Source: Biomphalaria glabrata (taxonomy: Eukaryota > Mollusca > Gastropoda > Planorbidae). From it: a stretch of 64,000 bases of DNA. The stretch covers positions 7,037,934-7,101,933 of the forward strand of contig NC_074711.1 of NCBI RefSeq assembly GCF_947242115.1, read 5' to 3'. Position numbers and translations under genes: made by a program. Shown piece after piece: positions 12,640 through 25,496 of the stretch. Numbering within the stretch: position 1 is the stretch's first letter; each line of letters opens with the position of its first letter. The notes below the pieces were generated by a model. The model was not told the origin of the DNA, made no database searches, and was given only the letters and a program-made list of their open reading frames with translations.

Positions 12640-13800
12640 GTGCTGATGATATACTGATATAGATCTAAATTGTCTAAATTGGACTAAATCCAACTATAAG
12701 ATACTAGATTCTAGAATTTACTAGATTCTAGATAAGTTGAGTATAACTAAATGTCATATTACTTATTCTAAAGAGTAAATCATTTAGATTCTAGATAATT
12801 GAATTTTCTTATTATGAATATTATATTATTATGATTCAATCTAGATCTACTACAAAAAAAAAAAAACTACATCTACTCTAGTAAAATCTAGATAAAATAA
12901 TATACTACGTTAAGACAGTTAAGTCTTTACTTTAAGTTAAGTGGCAGTTAACTTAACTTACAGTTAAGTTTAAGCCTAAATAGTAAATTATATATTTACT
13001 TATAATTATAAGTTATTAGTTAGTAAATTGGAGTTAGAGGCCTAACTAAATAACTTATTTACTTAGACTTAGTAACTTTAGGCTTAACTAAATAACTTAG
13101 GCGTTAGGCCCTAAGGGCTAAGCTTAAGTCAGTAAGTGGCCTAAGTAACTAAACTAAAAAAAAAATACTAAGGCTAAGCCAAGCCCAACCACAAAACTGA
13201 AACACTTAGATCTAAGTTACTTAAGATGACTTAAGTCTTAATCATGTTAATCAAATATAATCATATGATAATAATATTAATAATCATAATGATAATTGTC
13301 ATAATGATAATCAAACAAATCATATTTATTCATATGTCTTAAATTTAAATTAAACACAACAGGCTAAGAAAATGTGTTTGACCTAATCGTCCTAGTTTGA
13401 TATATAGATCTTGATAGAGATTGTAGATTTCTAGATCCACAACTCTACTGTTGAGTGTGTAGTATGATTCTATGATATTATTATTACTAGATCTATTCTA
13501 TAGACTAGTCACTAGACTAGTTTAGATATCTACTTAGTTATAACTAAGCTTGACGAAAACTAAAGCCCAAGCTGTGTAACTCTCAATCTATTTACCAGCC
13601 AATCTTCTTGTAAAAGAGGTAATAAGTCAAGTGTCAAGGGCATATTCTATTTATAACTTTTAAAGCTCAGCCATAATAAATACTCGAAAAACAATCGTCA
13701 AAAACATTTCATTTGCGTTACATTTATGATTTAATCTAGATCTAGATCTTAGATCTATATTGTAGATCTATTTTTCAACAGCAGATTAAGATAGAAAACG
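12640..13800. other. Low-complexity tract built from agatct/ctag/ttaag words
   Basis: Short overlapping palindromic words (agatctagat, cttaagtt, taactta) recur without a fixed period. A similar texture appears at 23040-23870, 24320-24620, 43400-44000 and in ATP5F1B intron 1. No frame or transposon terminus was seen. Confidence 0.5.
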
Positions 13801-13809
13801 ATATAGATT

Positions 13810-16800
13810 ATGGAACTACTGTTGTTTCTTTCATTTGTCTCTTTCTTTAGTGAGGTAAATAATTTATTAATAATTTACTTTTACTTTTAGAATATTTTAG
13901 ATCGAGTAGTTTAGTTTAGTTTAACTGATCATTTGTCATTGCTATTGGCGTATTGCCGTGCTAGCCTAATGTAGTAATGACTGACTATGTCTATGTCATT
14001 ATGTGACCGAAAAAACTGTCTGGTGAACTTTAATTGACTGGATTATAAAATGTCTTTAAGATATGGTGTTGAAACTTCACACAATTTGCTGTTATTTATT
14101 AAAAGAATAAGACCCATCATTGCATCAATAAAGTAAAATTAAAACTTATGGGTAGATAGTGGCTGCCAAGATCTTTATGATACTTTATCTTGAGGGTTTT
14201 AGTACTTTTAGTCAATAAGTCATAAAAATAGATCTAGTTGGGGAACACAAAATTAACAACTCAGAATCACTTACCTTACATTAGTAAACATAAAATAATA
14301 AACAAATTGTGTAATACAAACCAAAGTATAGATTTGAATTTTTTATAATTTTTTATAAGTTTTTAAAGATTTTTTTTCTGTTGAACAAAAGCCTTTGGGT
14401 CAATATTAATATTTCCCTTGAAATTGGTATTTAATAAGTTTTATGTTATGATACTTTTAAAGTAAAGATGCATTTTTTTAAATTTTTTTTTTTTTTTGCT
14501 CTGGAGGTAACAACTCGGGTGTTGGATCTTTAGAGTGCATCATACTCCACAGCCCTACTTGAAGATCTGCTTTTATCAGTTATAATAATTTGCTCACAAA
14601 ACTTTTGCTGAACACATAAAAATGTTTTTTTTTATTATTCATGCATGGAAAAGTGTGACAACAGCTGTTAGCCACTCATTGAAATGACTAACAAATCCTA
14701 GTTTTTATGTGCTTCTTAAGTAACCTATAAAGTGCATGACCAACAAATTGACAGAAAGTCAGACATGGCAATTTAGTTTTAATATATGGCTGAATGGCTG
14801 CCTGGTCATGCAGTATGGGCGCTGGACTGTCGTTAGGTCATCTCGATGTTTAGGGTTTACACCCTGTCCACTGCCATCCTAGTTTTGCAGGAGCTTTGAG
14901 CTAAGGTGTAGATTATCTTCAACTCTAAAGGAAAATCTGAAACATGTAAAACATTTTTTTTTACAAACATATATGGAACTAGAAATTGGAATACAGAAAT
15001 ATTTTATGTAAAAACAGAACACACACACAAAATACTTGTAAAAACTGTGCAAAATTTTTTTCTAATTGTATAGTAACAACTTTTTTATTTTGCAGGTATT
15101 ATCTGATTATTGCGGAGAAGATAAATTGTAAGCTGTTTTTTTTTTATGTATGATAAATAATTAGAATTTTTTAAAATCCTAAAATCTTCTTCCATCAATA
15201 TAAAAAAAAATGTGTATGTTCTTTCAGCTGTCATTCTCCATACAAATGCTGTGAATCAAGAAAAGAATGTTGCTATGATAGTATGCTGCATAGTAACCAA
15301 CTGTTTAGATTACAGATATGGAATATGTGGTATTTTTGGTATGTATAAATATAACAAATGCTGTTGATCATAACATTTTGTTATACAAGAAAATGATTCC
15401 AGTTCACAACCTATGTATTATTTAACCTGATCACATATATATGCTCATTTAATCTTATGGAATTATCCCTTGGTGATCTCTGCTTTAAAACAAATTCCTC
15501 TTATTGGACTTCATAAACATTTTCATGCCATTGGTCAAGGTGGGTAGGACCATGTAAAATCCAGACTAAGCTTTCAATTTAACTCTTACTTAATTTCCAC
15601 TACTCTAGAAATGTTCTTTTAGTTCTATGTTATTTTGAATTATCTGAATCTAATGTTTGAGTTTTTTAATATTGAGGTGTTCATTTTAGTTTTCACCTTA
15701 CCTATATTCGGTATTTATACATTCTGCTTTACTGAATTTGAGACTTAGAAATAATTTCCAGTACTTCTAGAATCAATTTTTTTTTTTCAATCATTGGCAA
15801 TCCATTAAAATTATTATAGAACTCTGTTAGTTCAATCTTAGTTTTATTTGTCATTTACCTCTGTAGACTTTTCTTTTTATTTACTGACATTCATGGCAGC
15901 CTTTCAAACAAACATAATCTTCCAGCATTTTTTTTTATGGATATCTCACAATTTGTATATATTTCAAAATAGTCCTTGTGTTCAAGATAGTTTAATCCTT
16001 TTTTTTTTGTTATTGGTTTATTTTCATAGTAATTTTGTTGGTAAAAGTACTTTTTTCTTCAACTTTTTTCCCCAATCATCTGTTTAATCTCTAGGCTCCT
16101 TGTTATATTTATGTTGATGTCATGTTTTGGTGGATGTGGCTACTACAGGAGAAGGCGATTAGCATTAATGTCCAGGTCAAGTAGTCTTACAAGACCTGAT
16201 ACAATTCTGCCAGCACCTTGCCACAGTTCAACTCGACGCAGCAGAAATCAAGAAGGCAGCAGACAGTTCAATTTCTTTGCATATAATGGCCCTGGTTTCA
16301 ATGGGCCAGAACCAGTATCTAATTTACCACCTGCATACTATGAGGTTTGTGTTTATTATATATTAGCCAAATGTATTGCTTAGTTTACATTTCTGAAAAG
16401 GCAGTTTCTATACATACCGGGTAACATTAACTTATGAATATTATCAATTGCTGTACAAACTTTTAATATATGAGGCATTGCATAGTGTAGCTGCCATTCA
16501 CAACTAATCTTAAATAATGTGTTTTAATAAAAAATATAATAAATCTTCTAGAAAGAAATAATTATGTCATAATTTTAAAGTAATTGAATTCTTGATCAAT
16601 GTTGCAACATTCCAATAGCCTAAAATTGAGTCAAACTTTGTTAGTTACTTAACGAATTTGTGCCACTTTAGAATCCTCAATGCAAAAATGCATGTTATCT
16701 AGATTAAGATTCAAACCCTAAACCATTTAGACCATTGATTTGATGTTCACAATTACCTTTTCACTTTAAAATGAAAAATATTTTTATCTTAGGTTGTAAA

Positions 16801-17288
16801 TCAACCAAATCTCTATCCTGTAAATAAAGCAGAACTGCCTCCATACCCAGGGTTTTCTAAGAATGGTAAGAACTTGGTTTCTGTTTTTTTTTTTTTTTTT
16901 TGGGGGGGGGGGGGATATATATTTAAACATTATCATATTAGAATCTTAACATTAAAACTGAAGTTATTAAGTTCAGTTCTTAGGTTTTTAAGTATTCTTT
17001 ATCACATTTTATATGCTATGTTTTTTTTTTATGATGAACCTTTTTGCTCTCATCAAAGTAGATGACAGTGAGAACATTTTCCCTTCTCAAGGATCTGCTA
17101 TGGGGCCACCACTGCAGGCTAACCTACCACCACCATACACTGAGTTTCAGTATAGCTCTTCACTGCCAGCCACTTCATTAAATCAGAATAATGGCAGCCA
17201 TGAATCGGGCTCAGCATCACAGGCATTTATTCCCCCTGTATCAGCTGCCTCCTATGTGAGGGATCATAGTTTAGAGGAAAATAACTAA
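13810..17288 (+). CDS. WBP1/VOPP1-family single-pass membrane protein
   Basis: Six exons join in phase: 13810-13854, 15096-15127, 15228-15329, 16095-16344, 16793-16865, 17062-17288; 242 residues. Residues 1-15 look like a signal peptide. A short lumenal part has six cysteines (21, 27, 33, 34, 40, 41) arranged C-x5-C-x5-CC-x5-CC. A membrane span (about 56-77) is followed by a basic RRRR stop-transfer at 78-81. The cytosolic tail carries PPAY (138-141), LPPY (158-161) and PPPY (190-193), the motifs that bind WW domains of Nedd4-type ligases in WBP1 and VOPP1. Cys pairs, span and proline motifs give the family; which paralogue it is cannot be decided. VOPP1 acts in late endosomes/lysosomes, so an endolysosomal location is an inference. 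Confidence 0.88.
14784..14952 (+). mobile_element. SINE family 2
   Basis: It begins atatggctgaatggctgcct and has a tRNA-like gggtttacaccctg box. A matching reverse copy lies at 27512-27602. It is located in intron 1 of the WBP1-family gene. Confidence 0.5.
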
Positions 17289-19175
17289 CACATCACCATT
17301 TGGTGTAGATCTTATATTTTTGTTCATGTTACCATCTCTGCAGTTTGAATGTGTTCCTCCTTTTAAGTGTAAAACTAAAATGTTGTCAAGGAGAAATCTA
17401 TGTACATTATATATTAAGCATTTAATTTTGTTGGAAGCCTGGTGTCTGCATATGTGGAAGCAGCTAAGAATTCCTAATACAAGTCGAAATTAAAAGTAAT
17501 TCAAATGTTTGAATAAATATTTCATTACTTGACAAGTAGACTGCTACTTGTCAAGTATTAGACATTTTTTTTAAGCATATCATTTTAAACTACATCCCTT
17601 TAAACCACATGTATTAGCTCAGAATTATGAAAACCTATTGTGCAAATATTTAATTTAATGAGATCTTTTTTAAATACTTTCATGTTTTGGGACATTAAGA
17701 GCTTTGTGGAAATCCCCAAAATACCCTTTTTTTTAAACTAGAGATCTGTAAAATACAATTACAGAACATTATTTCAAAATTTAAATTGTAAAATTAAAAG
17801 TTATATCCATTTTCCTTAGCAAGCTTACTTGATTTTTCTTTGTTCCTTTAGTTTGATTTAACATACTTTCATGTACTGTTATTTTTATGTTACGCTCATG
17901 AAATGTCTCAGTTTGGCAAGCCTTAATCAAGGTATAGGTTTTTAAAGACAAACTTGCACTGATGCAGGTTAATTTTAATTTTTCTTAGGTGCATTTATCA
18001 GCATTTAGGTAAAAGAAGAACAACTTTTGTTGAGTGACTTTAATTTGTGTTGAACTTGTACTTTGGTTTTAAATATTAGGCCTGTAAATGAGGAAAAACC
18101 TGGTCTACAATTTTTTATTTTTTTTAAACTAATTTGCTTAGAATGGCTATCATTTTAAAAAATCATGTAACTGCTTTTCATATTATCATTTAAAAGCTGG
18201 CTTACTTTTCTTATTCAAATAAATACTGATTGCATTAATCTAGACATTTTTAACACAGTATGAATTACATTTAGATGCATATTCATATACATATAAACCT
18301 CTTCTATGTAGTTCTTCTTGTGGATTATTAGCTATGAATTTAAAAAAAACAACTGCATAGCATCATAAGCCATATAAGTGTGTTTTTGAAATATTTTAGA
18401 ATGAGTAAAGTAGTAAGTCATGCTAACAATCTTAGCTAAATTCTACACTGGGTTTGACTTATTTGAGTTGTTTGATGGCAGTAACCACTTCTTATTCAGT
18501 TTCTTACTTAGATCAAAATCTAACATTCATTATAAAAATGTGCAATAGTTTAGCTTTTTTTTTTAAATTTGGAGCAGTGCCTTCTATTCATCATTCTATT
18601 TAGTAGTTTCTCACTTCAGAAATGTTACTTTTGTTTTTATTTACAAATGTTGCAAATAAACTTATTGTCTCATGTGTAGGTTAGTGCTATGTTTATGAGA
18701 TTACATATGCTAGAAAATGTTTGACTTATATAAGAATATTTTTTTTTTTACATATAGTCAAATGTCAGTTGTATGAATTAAACTTCAATAACTAAAAATA
18801 AAATATTTATTTCATAGTGCTTGATTTTGATACAGAAGCACAAACTTGTCTCTGTAAATTATTTGTGATTCAAAAAAATCAAAGTTTGTAAAGACATTAC
18901 AATCCAAGTGGAGTGAAGGAAAAAATTGACTACTGTTTATATGTATATTATATTATCTATATTGAAAAAAAAAAAAATGTTTTTATTTTAATTTATTTGT
19001 TGTTTAATTAGATTAGAAAAGTAAATTATTTATATCTGAAGCTTTTTAAATGTTTATGACTTTTATACTTTTTTTTCATGTGAATAGCTAAAAAAATTAG
19101 TATTTGTCTGTTATATTAAAGCTGTTTTATTGTACAGTCAATTTTCTTATGAAAATAAAGGAAATAGAGTACCAA
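17289..19175 (+). other. Probable 3' UTR of the WBP1-family gene
   Basis: A long AT-rich stretch after the stop has no competing gene. The first AATAAA followed closely by an A-rich run is at 19154-19159; earlier ones occur near 18220 and 18655. The true cleavage site cannot be chosen from sequence alone. Confidence 0.45.
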
Positions 19176-19439
19176 AAAAAAAAGTAAAAGTATAAATCCA
19201 ACTGGCAAAAATGTGTTGATTAAAAGTATTCAGTAACATTAGATGTCATTTTTTGAAGCAACGAATATGTTTAAAAAGACTTGAGAGGGAGGGGGGAGAC
19301 TCAATTTATGAATGTACTGCACTGAGATGCATGTTTTTAATCAATTAATTGTGCAATGTATACATATATTTTAGTTCATTCATTATAAGAAGAAACTGTA
19401 TATGGTTTAGTATCTATGGAGCAGATGGTACTGTAGAAG

Positions 19440-19565
19440 AACTTTGAAACTTCTCTACTGTAGAACATACATTTGAAACAGCTTCTTTACTATAGAAAAT
19501 AAATGTAAGCTTTGAAACGTCTCTACTGTAGAACATTGAAAGTGTAAGCTTTGAAACAACTTCAC
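19440..19565. repeat. Degenerate tandem repeat around tctctactgtagaacat
   Basis: Three imperfect copies of a unit holding tttgaaac and tctactgtagaacat follow one another downstream of the WBP1-family gene. Confidence 0.6.
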
Positions 19566-20919
19566 ATATTTCTTTTTATATTTTTTTATCAACAAGCTCC
19601 CAAGTACTTAGAATTTTTTATTAAACATTTTGAAGGCTGGAAGTCCTAACTTGTGCTTCATTAGCTCATGGTTTGTTATTTTCTCAAAATTTTCTACAAC
19701 TAGTTAATTTCATTCTTAATACCTGCTTTGTTTTATATATATAAATATATATATATTTAGGCACAGTATATAAGAAATGCTCAAATTATAGTCATTTAAT
19801 ACCAGTAAAGGACTCTTTCAATGGATTTGGTATCTGTTAATATAGAATTATATTTATCCCTAAAATTAGGGATTGATAGTTTACAAATGCCAAATCAAGA
19901 GAACTCTATTGCAAATCAAATGTGATGATATTCACAAAAGGTTTCAGAAATCAACTAATTCATAGTCAAGCAATGGCTATCAAAATGATGTAGAAAATCA
20001 GTTCCTTTGTTAAACATGTAGTATATTTAATAATTGTTATTAAAGTATATAAAAATTAATTGGCTTTTACAAGTACATGTTATTTAAGATATTTGTCAAG
20101 AACTGTAACACAGTACCTTTTTTTTCATTCGGATTTTCCACAGAATCATCTGCCTTGACCTTACTGAAGCATTGTATGACATTGAACTTGTTAGAATTAG
20201 GATTTAAAAAGATAGTTAAAATAGGTTCAAAAAACACAAATCATTTTCTATATTTTATTTTTTTGACTTGTGTATTTTGACGTTCATCACAATTAGGCTT
20301 CTTTTTTTTTTAAATTTTATTTTAATTTAAATATTTTCATATTTAATCTCATGTGATATAACACCCAGTGTAAAATGGATTCACAAACAAAAAGTCTTTC
20401 CCTTTAGCTGTGACTTCTTCATTTTATTAGTTGTTTTTTTTCTTACTCTAATTAACAATTCAACCTTTTCATTTTATCCCTTCCTTGAAGAAAATACATT
20501 ACTTTATTTCATAGTATTGAAATTCTTTATTCTGATCATTCTGTGTCTTGTCTCCCTAAAAATGTGTAATCACCGATGAAATCTCTTTGGTCATGTATAA
20601 AAGTAAATGTGTTGTGTGTGACATAACTAAACAGAGTACTAGCTACCTTAGGGTTGACAGTCAAGTGGAATCTGTTCATTCCATTGTGCATGAATGTTGT
20701 AGCTTTATAATTGCTTTTATGTAACCCAAGATCTCTTTGAATAACAGTATTCTTTTATTTCTCGCAATATACTCTTATTTTACATATGGTTTATTTCTGT
20801 TCATCTGTGTATATTACCTAAGTCTACAAAAATGTTTGGAAAAAAAGCCTTCTAGTTTCATTATTATGCAAAGAAATGAAATTGTTGAAAAACAAATGTG
20901 TGACAGGCTGTAAAATTAA

Positions 20920-21066
20920 ATACCACGTGTATATTTGACCATTTAGAATAAATATATATACCACATGTATTTTTCACAATTTTAAATAAATATATACCAG
21001 ATGTATATTTGACAATTTAAAATAAATATATATACCAAGTGGATATTTTACAATTTAGGATTAATA
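20920..21066. repeat. Four degenerate copies of a roughly 38-bp unit
   Basis: Each copy contains acc-a-gtgtatatttgac and a following aataaatatata. The units have drifted, so the array is old. Confidence 0.75.
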
Positions 21067-23869
21067 CTTCCACTTTGTATCAGTTTTTTGTTACATGCCT
21101 TTTTATTTTTTTTTATTGGAAAGCGCTTTATTTATTGTAAGTTTTTATTGCTTTAAAAGCTTCAGATAATGTCAACGCAATAATTTCTTTCCTTCCATCA
21201 GAATGTATTAAAGTATCTATTTTTTTTCCTATATATTTAACTTGTTGAATCTAAGTTTCTTTTGTGTGCACATAGTTACACAACTTCACATGTAAACACA
21301 CACACACCATCACAGGGATAAAACTTGTCTGATGTGACACTGGGTATATTACCTACCATTAAGTATTAATGCAATTTCTCTACATTCAATTATCTATTAA
21401 TTTATTGCCACTTTGAGTAGAATTCTCACCTATTTAAATCACCAATCTGTAAAAATAGTAAGGTTATGTCTGAAGCTTAAGGAAGAGTGCATTATTTTAG
21501 TTGGCTATGCTGACCCATCAGTCACTGATCTATGTGTACCAAGTAGCAGCTGTTTGTTTTACATGTTTCTTATATACCATCAGAATTGAAGATTATTACA
21601 TTCTAACCCAAACATCCCACAGGATGGCGGCAGTTAATGTTCGAAACATGGCCAACACAGTGCATACCTATCAATACATACAAATCTAATGAGACTTTCT
21701 GGAAATGCAATTTTCTATACAAGAAATTTCTACCAACCTATCAATTCCAGATTGAAAATAGCTTGTCTGTGTGATTGCATTGATGTGTGTGTGTGTGTGT
21801 TTTATTGTATATATAAGTCTATGAATGGTACTTTGTAACACTAAAAAAACAAAAACCAAGCAAATCCTAATAGATCTAGTAATGATAAGATAAATCTAGA
21901 GCTATTATTTCGCTACATTCAAAAAGGGTCAAATAAACGTAGGAGGGAGCGTAATAGTAAAGGTTCTATTAAAATTAACGAGCCTCAAAATATGAGAGCG
22001 TTTATGTGCGGGGTGGATTATGAAGCGGGTCTTTCCAAATCAAGTCAAAAGTTTATGTGCGATGCGCAGGTAAAAAAAAAAAGAGGGGGGGGGGGGGGGG
22101 TCCTGAATGCGAAAAATAGCGGGCCGTGAAATTTCATTGTAACAGATATAGATCTATAGGCCTAGTAGAATAATTCACGGGCTAAAAAGGTATGTTAGGT
22201 TGATTGTTAAAATGTGGACCGTTTATTAAAATTTTAAAAAATAATAAAGAGGTATTCTGGCCATAATAAAAAAAAAATCTTTGGAACAAATCAACAGGCG
22301 TAGCCTGGTGTGTACTGCTAGTCTAATGTTTTTCTTTTTTTTTTTTTTTAATTGTTACAACTTGACAAGTATCCAACCATTATCCAACAATGAATTCTCC
22401 ATTTAACATCCGGTTTCAAGAAAGTTGTTATGAACGCTGTCGAGGAAAACCATATTGACCCTTGTAGGTCTAATATTTAAATTACATTCGCTTATAATAA
22501 CATTATTATATAGATATATATTATTATTTTATACGTTCAAAACAATTAGTTCTAGTTTAAAAAATGAGCAATATTGTCAGTGGGTTATAATCATTTTAAT
22601 CAAGTTGATAATCAACAAAAGTCTCAAAAGAACGTTGTCGTTGCTAAGCAAAAAGGGGCGTAAGGCAGTAATAACTTGGTCTTTACCACAAGTACTTAAT
22701 CTATTTTTTAAATCAAATTTTACTATAATAATGACGCGATATATATTAATATTTAACAAATACAACACATCATTCATTTTGCATTTGCAAAAATAAAAGC
22801 TTTAAAGAAAACAAAGAAGACCGAACTTCCTATCTCTCTCTAGTCTAGGGCAACAATTAAAAGGCATTAAATTTGTCCAATACGAAAGCCAGAAATGGTC
22901 ACGTGACACATTTTTTTGTGGTTAACATATCGAGGTTGGAAAAAAGTTTATTTACAACAGTTGAACACCAAACAGAAGCTTTTTTAACGATCTTGTCTTA
23001 ATCGCACGAGTTAAATGTAATAAAATATTTTAAAATAAAATATCCGTTTGCAATCTATATCTTCATCTAGATATAATACAGCTATGTTTCAAGTTCAAGT
23101 TTGTTCTCCCGTACCTGTAACTGTAAGTAGTAAGTGTAACAGTGTACTGTAAGTCACTGTAAGTTGTAAGCTTAGGCTTAGGGCGGCCTAGGCCTAGGCC
23201 CGACTCAACAAGATGATCATGACTAGTAGTACTACTACTAACAACTAGTGATTACTAGTGTGATGATTGAGTAGCATTGATTGCAGTTGCATTACTGAAT
23301 CATTGTGAATGGCATTGTTATTGTAACAAACTCATTGAGAGTCATTGTTATTGTTGCAAGAAGAGTAGATCTAGATTAGATTCTACTAGATAGAATCAGA
23401 TAGATCTATTCTACACGACATCAGACATCAGTGTCATCAGTAACATTCTGTTCTCTAGATTGTCTAGATTATCTCTAGAATACTCTAGCTAGATCTGAAA
23501 TTCTTAGATCTAGATCTATATCTAGACTAGATCTCTATAAATTATAATATTCTACATACCACATAGAAAAATGACATAGATATAGTCATATATCTATAAT
23601 TATAATAATGTCTACATCTATTCTATTTATTATATAGATTTAATAATTTAATAGATCTAGAATCTAGATGTACGGTTAATTAATACACTAGATTATGAAT
23701 TTAGGGTTAGCTCTGTAAGTAGTGTAAGTTACTATAACTCTGACTCGAGTGAAGTATTCTACATTCTTCATTCTAGTCTAATCTTACTGTGACTCTGAGT
23801 GAGATAAAAGATAAGATGATACTAGACTGATAGACTTCTACTAGCTAGTATAGATCTAATCATCTATAA

Positions 23870-24318
23870 CATTGATGCCCAAAATACGGCCCGCAGGCCA
23901 GATCCGGTTCACGACGTGGTTATATCCGGCCCGCCGAAACGTTGACATAAAGTGGAGAAAATCCCCTCCAAAAAAAAAAATAGTTGAAAAATGTATCTTT
24001 ACCTACTTAGGGCTCTCATATTTAAAAGATTGTTTAACTACAACTAGAGATTTGAGGATTGATGTGAATATTAACCAAAAAGAGACCTACACTGTTGCTA
24101 ACATTTTAAGTAGACAAATGAAGTTATTTTCTGACGCGTGAAAAATATAATCGTCAAATATCACATGAAATGATGAATGTAGCACTACATCAAAAGGGTT
24201 CTGGTAAAATAGTTTCAGAACAATTTCATTTAGTTTTTGTAACTTTTCGGTCATGTGGCCCGCGAGAGTGTTGGGAAATTAAAATGGCCCGCAGGTCGAA
24301 TTAGGTTGAGCATCAATT
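23870..24318. mobile_element. Non-autonomous hAT-type DNA transposon
   Basis: It is about 449 bp, with inverted ends attgatgccc...cggcccgcaggcc and, reversed, attgatgctc...cctgcgggcc. A perfect 8-bp target duplication, atctataa, lies at 23862-23869 and 24319-24326; 8 bp is the hAT hallmark. The inner 89-codon frame has no transposase motif. Confidence 0.85.
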
Positions 24319-24750
24319 ATCTATAATTATTATATAAATATATTAGACCTCGGGATAAAAATTAAATAGCCTATATACCACCTAGTCCTAGACACCTAGC
24401 CTAAGCCAAGTATAGCACTGATGAGTGACTAAGTCACTAAGCCAACTAAGCTAAAGTAAGGCCTAGCCAGCAGTAGACTAACACTAAAATCTAGACTAGT
24501 TGTACATCTAGATCAGATCTAGTTCTGTTTAAATATAAGTTGTAAAGCTAAATCAAGATCTATAGATCTAGTTGTAAAGTATACTCTAGTATAGATCTAT
24601 TAGTAGCAGCACTAGATGTACTTGTATTTCTCTAGTACTATGCCTGGCCTATAGAATATCTAGTGATTATAGCACATATAGTCATACTAATACTAGTCAT
24701 AGAGTCTTCTAGTAATACTGCATAGCAAGGCTGATAGTATGATAAAAATA

Positions 24751-25055
24751 TTAAGGCTTGTCTTTGAGTCAGAAGATTAGTGAGGAATGCAGTATTCCCG
24801 TGGCTGTGCAGCCCCAGCTGTGACCTACATATTTTGCCACACCAGGGCAAACATCAGTGTCCGCAGGGGGTCGATTTAGATTCTCCTTTTGACAACTGCG
24901 TCTGTCCTCGGCAGCGGATTTTCTTTTGGTCTCAAATGTGTAATTGCAGCCTTTGTGAGTGGCCTCCAGCTGTCTCGTTATGAGGCCGCATGCAACCAGG
25001 TGCTCTCTTCTATGTCAGCTAAGGCATGATATGATGCGGTCATAGGCATTTCAGC
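24751..25055 (-). mobile_element. LINE 3' end (zinc-finger family A)
   Basis: On the minus strand a frame reads CGKICRSQLGLHSH, the C-terminal finger of a non-LTR reverse transcriptase ORF. Upstream text is decayed and no reverse transcriptase core remains. Confidence 0.8.
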
Positions 25056-25387
25056 ATAGTTTTGAATTTTGTGTGTTTGTGTCAGAGAAAGTATTGGAAT
25101 AGTCTCGATAATAGTCATAGATAAAATCTGAAATTCTTATCTCTAGTGTATTTTTATGTTAGTGATAGAGTTTAGTAATACATATAAATCATATTCAAAT
25201 CTACTGCTCAAATTATTATTAATATTTCATGATATATCAACCTTATAGGCTGCTTATAATATTATACTATTAGACCTCTAGAGTCTAGTAGGTTTATAAG
25301 TATGATAGTGACATATAGTGATCTATATCATATGATAATATAGCTTCTAGTTAGATCTACTAGAATTTACTAGCTATAGAATTAACC

Positions 25388-25490
25388 TACACATGGTCTG
25401 GATTGTCATCTTGGTGGATGGTCCATGGTTTGAACCCTGTCTGCTGCCTTTGTTCTGTTGTCGCAGAGAAATAGATAAAATACTGTAAAC
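25388..25490 (+). mobile_element. SINE family 2-like fragment
   Basis: It resembles the 14.8-kb copy in tggtttgaaccctgtctgct. Short and uncertain. Confidence 0.35.
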
Positions 25491-25496
25491 ATTAAT

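Larger units (their letters stand above)
10540..13809. other. Intergenic region between two divergent genes
   Basis: This stretch separates the FHIP2A-like start (10539, minus) from the WBP1-family start (13810, plus), so promoters for both must lie here. It holds two SINE copies, LINE remnants at 11200-11535 and 12310-12525, a TA microsatellite near 12290-12306, and low-complexity sequence rich in agatct/ctaa words from about 12640. No further gene was seen. Confidence 0.7.
19176..23869. other. Intergenic, no gene recognised
   Basis: AT-rich sequence with TA and GT microsatellites (19736-19757, 21789-21801), a long G homopolymer at about 22084-22100, the two tandem repeats listed separately, and agatct-rich low complexity from 23040. 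Open frames here (such as 22455-22796) have no recognisable domain. Confidence 0.6.

Noticed and set aside
22455-22796. 113-codon plus-strand frame
   Set aside because: AT-rich, Leu/Ile/Lys-biased, with no domain, splice partners or neighbours supporting it.
23872-24141. 89-codon frame inside the hAT MITE
   Set aside because: It begins in the inverted terminus and has no transposase motif.
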